DNA of 64,000 bases from Isoetes taiwanensis (lineage: Eukaryota; Streptophyta; Lycopodiopsida; Isoetales; Isoetaceae), in NCBI GenBank assembly GCA_021234155.1, contig JAJEKV010000053.1, positions 6,341,424 through 6,405,423 on the forward strand, read 5' to 3'. Position numbers and translations under genes: made by a program. Of the stretch, positions 23,601 to 34,367 are shown one piece after another (the stretch's first letter is position 1; every line of letters starts with the position of its first letter). Below the pieces are notes generated by a model. The model was not told the origin of the DNA. It saw nothing but the letters and a program-made list of their open reading frames with translations, and did no database searches.

Positions 23601-25233
23601 TACGCACATGCGGCGTCAATCTGCCAAGACCGTGGTGGTTCTCATATCCTCTTTCACGCCACCCCATGCCTCCCTTGACTCACATATCGGGGGATGTACT
23701 GTGGGCGTCACACCCACCTACAAGTACCTAGGGGTGGAGTTCCCCTCCTCGCCCTCTCCGGGAGGCGTCTATCCGCTTATGTGGTGTATTGGTGGAAAGC
23801 GCTTTTATGCCATGCGAACAACAAATCACCGTGCGAGCTATATGATTGGGGCCATCAACACATCACATCATAATCACCGGTCGAGCCCGGCCCTTCTCAG
23901 ACGGGTCGAGGTTTGGGGCCCTATCGTCTCTTTGGCGACACTGGAATGACTTGGAGCGGTGCGAGAAGGCATTTTTGGCGCCAGGCACTTGGGGTGAAAC
24001 CTTCGTCTCCTATCGATTCTGCTGCAGAAACGGATTCTTGCCGCTTGTGGCGGCCCTTGATAGACACATCGTCTATTTTCGTAAAGTGGTTACTATGGGT
24101 GATGCTCGGCTCCGACCGGGCTTACTTTGTGGCCATGAGTCCGCAGCGGCTTAGGGCCCTGTTGGAGGGGTAAGAGATCGGTGGTTCGCCCAGATGGAAG
24201 CGTCGCGAGAACCTGATGCGTCTGGTGCGCGCGGCCCGATCGTGGCGACTGCGGGAGTACCTAGATGCTTGTTTCCTTGGCAAGCTCACGGGACCCCATT
24301 GCTCTAGAGCAGTCAAAATGGCCCATTACAAGGAGCACATCAACCCCGTGTTAGCCCGGGGCCCACGGCTCTACTGCGTTCCCTCCGCCCACGAAAAAAG
24401 CGCAGACTCATTGCCTCCATTCGCGACGGTGCCCACCATCTTCGCGATCGAGAGGCGGCGGGTGGATTGGGGGAGCCCGCCCAGAACGGGATCCGTCCGT
24501 CTTTGTCAAGCGGGTGCCATTGAGGATGAGTCTCACACTTTCCGAGTTGCCCGGCGTTCATCCGGATCCGGGCGGATACGGCCCCTTAGTACGGCCGGAC
24601 GTGCCCTTGCATTTGCCGATGAACACACCGTCAAGATCGTGCCCCGGGTCATACATCCGGAGGTGCCCGGACTGCGCGAGGTCACCTTTGCCCCTTCACC
24701 GGGTCCGTGACTAGGCACTACGGGGTGGTGCATGATTTGTATATATTGGGATGTTTACGCATTTTATATGATTAGCTACGGTTTGTCGGCAGGTGATTCT
24801 TTGCCCGCAGTTTTTTTCCCTCGAAAACCCTTCTGTGAGGGGTTTTAATCGGGGCGTGAATCAAACTGTTGCATTTTTTGTATTGGGTCCCATAGACCGA
24901 TTGGTCTCCGTGGACGATAAAAGTACCTTCCTTCCTTCCTTCCTTGACATGATTAGGCAATGAGCATGTGGCTTCTTTTTTGGAATGTACAAGCTTTTTG
25001 GTAGCCATGTGGGCAGAATGGTTATGGGTTATTCTGCCCTTTTTTAGTTTTTTTGTAATTCTCTGCTTTTCTAGTTAGGTTTCATGCTGGAGTTGGCGCT
25101 TTGACAAAGTATATTAGAAAAAGGAAAAGAGTTGGCAGCCATTTATGGAAGTGTGCCTTTTAATGGTTTGACTTGTGGATCTGTTCTTTTATTTCTCGAC
25201 AGGTTGCATTGGGATTGTTGCATCGGTTGAGAC
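20650..25233 (+). pseudogene. Second copy of the ERD15 3' end, split by a LINE
   Basis: Sequence matching 12,889-13,963 resumes at 20,650 with the final CAGACTGTATCTCATATTGC codons and stop, continues to 21,403, and picks up again at 24,942-25,233. The PAM2 exon is absent, so it cannot encode ERD15. Small indels distinguish the copies. Just before the match (20,520-20,645) a TTTCAAGAACGnCCCTTGTG segment is repeated. Confidence 0.85.
21404..24941 (+). mobile_element. Non-LTR retrotransposon (LINE), 3.5 kb, many frame lesions
   Basis: GC-rich DNA in AT-rich flanks. Visible parts in order: an APE-type endonuclease start SWNCRGF and METWEH (about 21,465-21,570), LLGDFNAGD (about 21,898), an endonuclease end SDHLPL (about 22,234); reverse transcriptase motif A-like IKAFDRIPG (about 23,247) and the catalytic YADD at 23,522-23,533; then a C-terminal EDESHT zinc-knuckle-like segment (about 24,515). 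A (CCTT)n tail replaces poly-A. Frames change every few hundred bases, so it is inactive. Target duplication is short and blurred by the tail (shared CCT/TCCTT). The unoccupied target is preserved near 13,690. Confidence 0.85.
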
Positions 25234-27483
25234 CTTTTTTTTTTTTTTTTTTTTTTTTTATGAATAATATGGAATGAAGTCAGTGGTTTCAACGATATGG
25301 ATATCCTTGTTTTACATGTTGAACTCAAAATTGACAAAAGAAACATTCGGAGGCTTGTTGATCATGACCTTTAAAGGCTGGAAAACATAAAAAATTAAAT
25401 TAAAACCGAAGGATATTATTGACATTACTCATTACTGCAGATAACTTGAGGCATAGCGAATTGGTAACAATGGTGGGACATAAGGTATGTCTTCGAAAAT
25501 GAATAGCATGATTTTGGGCATGTGGAAACGGCAATAGGAATTGTTGAGTGCTGCTTATTTGATCTAAAGATATTCAAATTACTATGCATAACATAAGACA
25601 TAGTGGTAACAATAGTTGCTTGGATTGGCAATAGGAATAATTTATGCACTGACAATATTATCAAAGTTAGCAGAAGATTAAGAGGCAATACACATGGCAA
25701 CATATTGGCACTGTTTGCAAATTGATGTAGAGGGGAAACTTCCCAAAGAATTCACGGAAAGCCAAAAACATGGGTTAACATGGCACTTTGGTTGGTATGA
25801 GATGCTTGTGGAGAATAAAGGCCAAAGGATGTGCCCAAAAATTAGCAAACTATAATGACGAAATTTGAAGCCAACACGACGTGACAGATGAGACTCCTTT
25901 TTAGGGCGAAACTGGAATACGTTCTACACTTGGATGGACGTCTCTAAGGTATGATGTATAGCTACTTGATTGGCACAATGGGTAGCATGCGCAGCTCAAC
26001 GGCTTAAATAGGGCCCTAGAAATAGCAAAGATACAGAACCTTCTGATGTTCTAATCTGCTCGTTACCATAAGATAGTGCCGAATCTTCCTGATGAAAATT
26101 TAGATTGAATTATGGCTTTGGAGAGCAGATCCGCTAAGAAGGGCAAGATATTCCAATTCCAAAAGGCAGTGGTGACTGAGAGGAGTCTAGATCCAACTCT
26201 AGCAATAAAGGAAAATGATTCAGTAATCAAAGCAATGGATATTAATAGGCATGCTACAGACCAGGCAAGTAATGATGCTGAGAAGTCTAGATCTGTAGAA
26301 GAGCTTGAGGTTGGAAGGAAAAGCATCAGATAGTTCCTCAAAGCAAAAACGTCAATGGGGCTGTACAAAGACATTGCAACAAGAACCGATCCAATCAGGT
26401 TTGGAAGATTTATCACTTGTTTGTAGAATCGATTTCAACACAAAAGCTATGATGTAAGAAATTGAGTTCAAAATCCATTAGGATATGATTCAGTAGGATA
26501 TTTGCATGAAGTAAATCATGATGCCTACTTTGAATCAGTAGATCCTTATAGATTTGTGGTATATCAGGGGGTTTGACCCTTTTTGCATCTTTTACATTAA
26601 GCATATGATTTCTAGCATTACATTAATCTCATGGGTTGAACGATCTGTGATAGCTGTGGCCTTAATAAACTGATCCTCTGCATGCTTAGCCACGTGTCAT
26701 TGCAAAAGCATTTTTCACATCTAGTGCATGTGTAACGTGCTAATGATTTCTGCCTATGAGTTGGGTGTCTAGCTTTAAAATACTGGCCATGAAATTGAAC
26801 AGGTGAATTTGTGCAGTTTAGTTTACTCTTTCATCCTATATGCCTTCAGGTTGGCGAAGTGGATGGCAATTGGGTTACTGACTGATTGGTTGCTTTTTGT
26901 TGCTCTGACCATATAAATGCTGGGCAAACTGAATATTAAGATCATGGAGTGAAGATCATGGCAAAAGCTTTAAGCAGTGCGAGGCAAACATATAATAATG
27001 AATAAGCATTTTTCTAAGCCGTTCTTGATGATATTAAGTAGCATGCATAACCACGCAAGCACTGTTTTACAAGCATGCAGACTGTTTTGGCATATAGATG
27101 CTTGAGACAATGCTTTGCTTTTATGAATAGTACAGATATGTGCAGACATGCTATTGTAAATTTACCCTGCATTCATGATATTACATGTAGTTGAGAATAT
27201 AATTTTCTTGACTCTAAGGCATAAAGTATGGTTTCTCAGACGGGTGCAGCAATTTGCATAACTGTTAAGGCTTATGCAGAATATATGGCTGCTGCTATAT
27301 TGTACAAGTCTGAACACTGCTACAGGTTAAGCAGGAGTGCCGCCAAGTTAAGGAATGTTCAGATCTAAAAGGGTTCTAAAAATGAGAAACTTAACAGAAA
27401 TGTATGAGGAAGTATGAACAAAATATTGGCCATTTAAATGCGTAGCTGCAAAAATAAATTTATATGTTTATGATTACATGCGA
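25234..27483. other. AT-rich stretch with no recognised gene
   Basis: A poly-T run (25,234-25,260) ends the duplication. After that the only notable open stretch is about 26,112-26,333 (plus, 73 codons, hydrophilic), which I do not recognise. Nothing else is supportable. Confidence 0.5.
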
Positions 27484-28130
27484 GGTGAAGGGCGATAAGC
27501 TCAAGAAATCTAAAGCTTACCTGTTAGTGACTTAGGCTCTTACCCTTCTTAGGCTAACTGTCCTCTGGTTTCACTGCAGGTAACGGGATTTCTTGCTCCT
27601 ATGTGTGTTTTTTCCCATTATTTCAAATTGGAAAAGCTTACACGACAAGATGACAAAGGATGGAAGATTCAGCTGAAACAATAAAACAATCTATTACTTC
27701 GTTGGTTGAGTAACATGGTAGTGACCTCTAGGCATTGAAAGCTATTTTGCATGTAATATATTGGCGAAGGTCAGTGCTTTCTTATCAAATGATTCAGGTT
27801 TCAAAATTTATATAATCTAAGTTTGCTGGATATTTTAATCCCAGTCTAGAAAAACAGTCTTTTAGACTTCAAAAAGTATTTTAACACTAGTAATACAAAG
27901 ATGTATGGAGAACTTTAGTTCTGAATGAAATTATATTTATAAACTTTAGATGATTAGGAACTTCTTATAGACTGTAGAATATGGTAATTGCTTTTGCCTT
28001 GATAAGTTTAAGGCTTAAGTCAAAAGTACACCTGTTTTGGCTTAAGGCTGCATATTGGCCGGAAGTGGTCTTTGCAAAAGTCCATGAAAGGTAAAAGTCT
28101 GTTTGAACAGATTTAAAAGGTTTTTATATA
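27484..28130. repeat. Dispersed repeat, copy 1
   Basis: Two blocks match 39,490-40,006. One runs from GGTGAAGGGCGATAAGC through GGTAACGGGATTTCTTGCTC and AAGACAAGATGACA. The other, about 28,008-28,125, reads GGCTTAAGTCAAAAGTACAC...TGTTTGAACAGATTTAAAAG. The unmatched middle differs in length. The copy lies directly upstream of the Crinkler-like pseudogene and may be part of that element. Confidence 0.75.
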
Positions 28131-28279
28131 AATATATGTGATTTTTTATATAAAAAAGGGCAACTTAGATTGTCCTATGAAAAAAAAGGGTAGATATAAT
28201 TTTAACCTGCACACAAAAGGGCAACTCAAAATGTGCCCTTAAAAAAAAAGGTAGGGTATACCCTTATAAGTTATCCCTG

Positions 28280-30722
28280 CAACCACTGCAAGCGAAGCAC
28301 CAGTTCCACATTGCGTCAAGACTGAAGACGGCACCGTGATTTCTAAGATTCGAATGGCCGAGGCAACGGCCGATTACTTGTTTTCCAAGTTCGGGCAAGG
28401 CGCCGCGCCGTGGATAAGTGCATCCGGGCTCTAAGTTTAGAGGCTATTGAGTTTCTCAAATAACCGAAGGAGTTCACGACGATGAAAAATCGCCAATTGG
28501 GGTGACCGGGCTTTTGCCAAGCGGTTGGATCTGAAGGGTACACGAAGCCAAAGCCCCTTGGAAATGATGAAATCTTAGCTTTACTTGGCGATTTACGTGA
28601 CAAGAAACGCCCTCCCTCAAAATGCTACCACACGATGAGAAGGATTACAAGGTCAAGTTTCCTTCTTCACGAGGAAATATCCGCTTGTTGGTGGTCAACC
28701 GTGCTTGTTGTGGGAAGGTGTAGGCAAGTGGCCTTGTGGAAGTGGATCCCAGTTATGGCAAGGCTCCATGAGCGTGCATTGTGATGGTTTTAGCCCCAAG
28801 TGGATCGGGGAAAACAAGGGCCGATTGAGTTAGCGAAAGTGAAAGGTTCTCTATCTTCCTTATCTTGGTGATCGTCCACGAACGGATTTGGGGTGGTTCT
28901 AGGGATTTGCGAGGAATTGGCAAGGGCTGTAGTATGCGTCTCTATTCGTGATGCATCGATTTGATTGACAAAGGTGATGCTGGTGTGGGTTGTTGTGTGA
29001 ATGCGTTGGTGCTAGAAAGGCTGTGTATTTTGAGGCTACTCAAAGAGTTGAAGCCAGATCTTTCTCCAAGAGATTGGGCCTTCTTCCGGCTAGAATATCC
29101 CCTTTGTCCGGGGCGTATTCAAAGAGCTTGCACAATCCCTGCTGTGCATTATTCATGACATAAGCCAGTGTCCGCATTATAAAAGTGCATTTGGGTCTCT
29201 CATTTGGGATTTTATACAGAAGGTGGATTGGAGGCATGGTTTGGTAGTTTTAGATGAAGCTCAAGAGTTATTGAAAGTTATGACTCGTCGCTTCACATCA
29301 ACGGTCAAACTTGATGAGGGGCAGTCGTTGCTTAACCCTTTCGTGCTGGCTTTGAATGAGCAAGGCTTGCTCAGGAGTCCATTCTTTGTATCTGGAACAG
29401 GAAGAAGCATGATAACTATGCGTGAACAATTCCTGTCAGGATGCATGAAGCCTTTCAATGTTCAGAATATCTACCAGATGGCAGGCTTTGACAACACCAA
29501 TTTGCAAGCTTTCATGGAGAATTTCATCGATGTGTCTGCAGTGGACATGGAGGCCATTGTTCGCACCTACACAGGGAGAAGAAGGCATTTGGTCACTGCA
29601 TTGGAGCGCTACATATGTGAAGTGAATCCTGGGAGAGATTGGTTCATGCATTTCGCGCGCAGGTCATCAGTTGGGTGTTTTGCGTTCAATAGCTGACAGT
29701 GCAGTGGGAGCCTGGGCAAACAACGAAATTAGGCAAGTGCTGGAGAAAATAGTATTTACATATTATTTGTCAGGTGGAGGACAGGTTATTTACCCTAGTG
29801 AAAGACGTATTTTGACACTTGTAGATTGTGGCTTAGCAACCTTGCGCGAGAAGAAGAGGATGGATGATGGAATTGAAACTGGAATGTACATGCCGTTGAT
29901 TCCATGGATTCAGGGGGTAGAAGGCATGAATGTTGATGAAAACCATGAAGTGGTCTTCTATGAGCCGTTAGTGATGAATGCTTTGTGGCAGCACATGCCA
30001 AGAGGTACAGTGTCACCCTATTTTACAAACATATCACAGGGAGATGCAGCAGTTGGTATCAATTATGAAAAGTACATTTGTCCCACCCTTGGGAGTGCTT
30101 TCAATGATAAGGTGCCTGCTGAGGTTATGGATGTTGTTGGTATTTTGCACAAGTATACTTGGAGAAGTATCAACTTCTTGAGTCTAGAGCCATTAGTCCG
30201 GTATTGGTGCAGTCTATCAATTCTGCTGGAGATTTGGATGCTTGGATAGATAGTATCATGCTCGGGGATTCGTTCCCAACATATGCTCATACAGGGCCAT
30301 TGAAGTTGAAAAATTTATCAGGCCCCGATATGATATTCATTCTTCACAACAAAGTGCAGCAAAAGAAACTTCCCGTCTTTGTGCAGGTCAAGACGGGAGT
30401 AAATGTGGAGCCTTCTAAAGCTTTTATATCTCTGGATGTTAGGAGTCTTGATGATTCCCTGAATTCGACAGGGAGTGGTATGTTGAAGAGCTGGTGCAAG
30501 AGTGGATATATCCAGTTGATTTTTACAACTCCCTCACATCATATGCGAGATTATTCTTTTGCAGAACGAAGATCAACTAGGAGAGTACAAAGTGATGTTC
30601 AGCCTCTGGCTGGTCTTTGGTCTGGTAACCGAATCGCTGGTCTGATGAGAGACGGAAAACTATTGGAATTGTCTGATGCAATGGAAGAGCTAAAAAGAAA
30701 TGTGAAAAGGAAGAAAAATTAG
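28280..30722 (+). pseudogene. Crinkler/RHS-like P-loop NTPase plus nuclease-fold protein, decayed
   Basis: Colinear pieces in shifting frames run from about 28,280 to the stop at 30,720-30,722. Visible landmarks are a Walker A motif APSGSGKT (28,793-28,816); a Walker B motif LVVLDEAQEL (about 29,239-29,268); a helical middle; and at the C terminus GPDMIFILHNK followed by VFVQVKTG (about 30,322-30,400). The last pair is the D...(Q/E)xK pattern of PD-(D/E)XK restriction-endonuclease-like domains. This NTPase-then-REase order is that of the CRN/RHS family, described as transposon-linked and also as secreted effectors in some microbes. Frame changes occur after Walker A, before Walker B, near 29,690 and near 30,180. 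The family call is inferred from motifs only. Confidence 0.6.
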
Positions 30723-31756
30723 GATGGAACTTCTTTGTATTTCCTGTTACTTTTATAAAGCAGCTGATTTGATATAAATCCTATAGACTTGAAGAAGCTC
30801 AATTGTGAGACCCTCTAGTTTTTAAATGTTGCAGTGCCGTTCAATCTCGCCCAGATGCTATGGCGCTCGGCGTAGTCAATAGCCTAAACTTTAGATGCAT
30901 GCAAAGTTTCTACTTGGTTCAAACAATGTTTGGTATGAGATCAATCTGTCTTTACGTTATTCTTTTGAGATCTGTCTTTTGAGACGAGACTATGGCGCTA
31001 TCTTAACATGGCAAAAAAAAACTCTTATCTGAACAGTTGCTCTGTCAAAATACCGATTTGGTGCATTTCGTATGCTGCTTGCCAGTTTGGCGCTTGTGCA
31101 ACATGCCGAGAAGATGTCTATACAGATTCTTTGGGTTCAGGTATAATCTTGAGTTGCTTCCTGTGCATTCAAGTAGGAATGATGGATTCCTAACTCATAG
31201 CAGAGCTATTGCTTTGCAAAAATGCCGGAAGGGATGTAAGCCTTGTTTATTTCATATGCTGCTTATGTGGATGCTTATGCATCAAATTGAAATAGGTATG
31301 AAGCATCAAGGTTTCATCACATAGCAGGTGGGCTACCTTCAGGCTGCAAATCACTATTAGAAACATTAGATCGCCTTCTTTTTGCTTGTTAATTGTTCTA
31401 GCTTTGAAAATGACCGATGTTTATGTTAGTTTACAGAAATACATTTGCACAAGCGGGGTGCTTAGCAGAGAGAACATTATTTAGTGATTATGGAAACTTT
31501 GACATTGGAAGGATAAAAAACTCGAAGTACTTTGTGTATCTCAAATAGGTACGCTTCTTTAGTTTTGGTTTTGGGAAGGTTTGTGGATTGTAGCATTGCA
31601 AGAATTACATCTCATTTTGCCTATATTGTGTTTAGGTATATCATTAAATCTTTTTGGGGTTGCTTGCAATGGGGAACATTAGTAAGATATGTCATTTAGA
31701 TCTTTTTGCGGTTGCTTGAAATGGGGAACATTAGTAGCATATCTTTATAAACAGGT

Positions 31757-32500
31757 GATGTTGTGGTCAATGTGTACATCAACCATGAAAAGAAGTTTGC
31801 ATTTGTAGAAATGAGGACAGTTGAGGAAGCTAGCAATGCAATGGCTTTAGATGGCATTATATTTGAAGCGCATCTTATTTAAAACTTACATGCCATCTTG
31901 GTTGCGTTGGTGTTTATTTGTCTCCTAAATTACAAGGTGTTCCAATGAGTGCGTGTAACAAGGCCAAGCGATTATAACCCATGGCGTATAAAACAAAATT
32001 TGAATCTTTGCCGCAGGTTGTTCAAAGCCCGGTAATTTGACTTCCTTTTCGCATATGACACGGTGAATAACAATTGGACATAATCGGATTTGTTTTTCAA
32101 CGATGCGGTGAGAGTCTTTGATGGGTCCGATCAAGTGTTTGTTGGAGGCCTTTTTTTTTTACTTAACTGAAATACAAATTAAAGAGTTGTTGGAATCTTT
32201 GAGGTAAGGGCGATTTATTTGTATTTTTGATTTCTATGTTCTTTATATTTAGTAGCATCTATGATCTTTCCAGGCCTTTGCGTGGTTTCAATCTTCATCG
32301 TGATACAGGGACCTCAAAAGAATATGCATTTTGTAGAATATGCATTTTGTGTCTATCAGGTTTGTAAAACTTACTTTTAGTTTTGTTTTAAATATTGGGA
32401 TTTGTAAACCATCTCTTATGTAGAAACCTGGCGTGAAAGATGTTGCATGTCTTTGTGCTTATTGGTGTAAAATGGGGAATAAAACTGTCGGTGGGCCCTT
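31757..32500 (+). pseudogene. U2AF65-like splicing factor copy, decayed, introns kept
   Basis: The block from 31,757 reads GDVVVNVYINHEKKFAFVEM then RTVEEASNAMALDGIIFE, the hallmark RRM1 end of the large U2AF subunit. A later block has TRPSDYNP after a frame change (about 31,950). RRM2 follows with SDQVFVGGL (RNP2, about 32,125) and YLTEIQIKELLES; then PLRGFNL...SKEYAFC (RNP1) is broken by a duplicated 15-19 bp. After an intron, KPGVKDVACLCA (from 32,424) matches the end of RRM2. The donor after GIIFE is lost. Retained introns mean a genomic duplication, not a retrocopy. 30,723-31,756 and 32,500-33,570 hold no further convincing exons. Confidence 0.7.
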
Positions 32501-33570
32501 TGCAAAGTATTGTGCATTGCAACCATTGTTTACATATTGATTAGTCATTTATGATGGTTACTATTGCTTCCACATAATATAATGTGCAAAATGCTCAAGC
32601 AAAGCCAGATCAAGCAAGTATTTTAAAGCATTCTCAGCAGCAGATAGCATTCCAGGTGATCTAAATGTTCAGAATTTTTGTGCCCATCAATTTATAAATA
32701 TTTCATTGAAAATGTAGAAAATGGCATTACAAGCAACAGTTGCCAATCCTCTTGGTATGATGGGCTATCCAGATGCAGATGCGATGCGTTAAGAGGAGGC
32801 ATAAACTCGAGTGGGTTCTCTCTTGCAGAGACACCAATGGAGTTGGTTTTCTTGACATAGGTAACATTCCTTGTCGAGTTTTTGGCATTATAGGATTGTC
32901 CACATGTGATTTATTGCAAGACCTGATTGAGCTATCTAGTGGCAGTTCATTATCAACATGCATTATTTGCAGCATCAAGAAGGTACTCCACTGTCACATC
33001 TAAATAAATCGAATTTGAAGATGCCAAATTTTTTTTTGACATACATTTCTCTTGGTATAGTTCTAGGTTTGCAAACCATGTAACTTAAGAGGTAAATTTA
33101 CCATTTTACTTACGTCATCTGGATAATTTTGATGCAATACTAAGCTAGCTTTCTTTAGAACTCAAGCACTCGCAACAAAAAGGCCCGAGCTGATCAAAAG
33201 CAAATTATCAACACAGGAAGAAGGGGCAACTATCTTTATTAAGTAATATTTCTCGATAAATCTATTGAGCCTTTATTTATGACACGTTGAATGTATTGCT
33301 ATTGCAAGTTTGTAAACCTCTTTCTTTATAATGATATCAAGATTATTTCTTGTTCATATTGTCTATAAGTTTGATCTGTAAAACGACCAACATACAAATA
33401 GTATAACATGATAATACATGATACTTGAATAATTTAAAATTGGCAATTACTTCACATAAATGTGTCATAATGCATGTCATATCAATACCTCTTGAATGTC
33501 ACAACCACTACATATACACGACACTTGAATGACACAATCAGCACATATACAGGTAAGCCCAAGTATGAAC

Positions 33571-33800
33571 AACCTTGCATGTATGCACTTGTTGGGATTG
33601 AACAAGGCCGTGCAATCAATTATAGTTGTCCTTAGAAGTTGGATAATGATAATTTGATCATTTTGTTAAAAATGATAGTTTGATCATTTTGCATTTTAAC
33701 AGCCTTGCATGAATGCAGTTGTTGGGATTGAACAAGGTCATGCAATCAATTACAATTGTCCTTACGGGTTGGACGATGATTTGATCATTTTGTATATTAC
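33571..33800. repeat. 140 bp diverged tandem duplication
   Basis: The sequence CCTTGCATGTATGCACTTGT...CAATTATAGTTGTCC (from 33,571) recurs from 33,711 with about ten changes and ends in GTTTGATCATTTTG-type repeats. Upstream, 33,440-33,570 has short TGTCATA/GACACTTGAATGACA words like those at 38,140-38,500. Confidence 0.8.
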
Positions 33801-34367
33801 GGAGACTCCTTGCTGAAAGATCATACAACTAGCATTTTACAGAGACTACTTTGCTGAATGTACATATGACGCTCATAACTTAACTAAGGCTTAGACCTGA
33901 GTTTTTCTCATGAAGTTCTTTAGCATCGTTAGCTAACTTTTGGAATTATACATTGAATTGATTTGGACATGCACCAAACTCAAACATTCTACGCTTTGTA
34001 ATGTAGAGTAGATCATAAGTTCAAGAGCACATTATAGGAAGTCTAAAACCAGTTCTTATGAAACACATTGTAATTCCCAGTGAAGCATGTTTAGTACCTT
34101 CAAAATCCTACATTTCGTCCTCATTTAGAGAAGGCCAATTCCTCCAGGTGCTGCTTATTGCAAGGGGGATTTTACTTGTTCATCTGGCAGAAACTCCATT
34201 GCTTTTTCTTCAAATGTTCGCCAATAATACTCAGACCTGAGATTGTGTTTGTGATTTGTGTAGACAAGTGAATTTTCTTTTGCAACGCCATTCTATGCAT
34301 TTCAGGCTTTCAGCCAGACAGGAGCTGAGAGATAGAAAACGTCAACGCCATGGAAGATACACAGGAA

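Noticed and set aside
28280-30722. Bacterial contamination
   Set aside because: The flanks are continuous AT-rich plant-type DNA with dispersed repeats shared with 39.5 kb, and CRN-type genes are known from eukaryotes.
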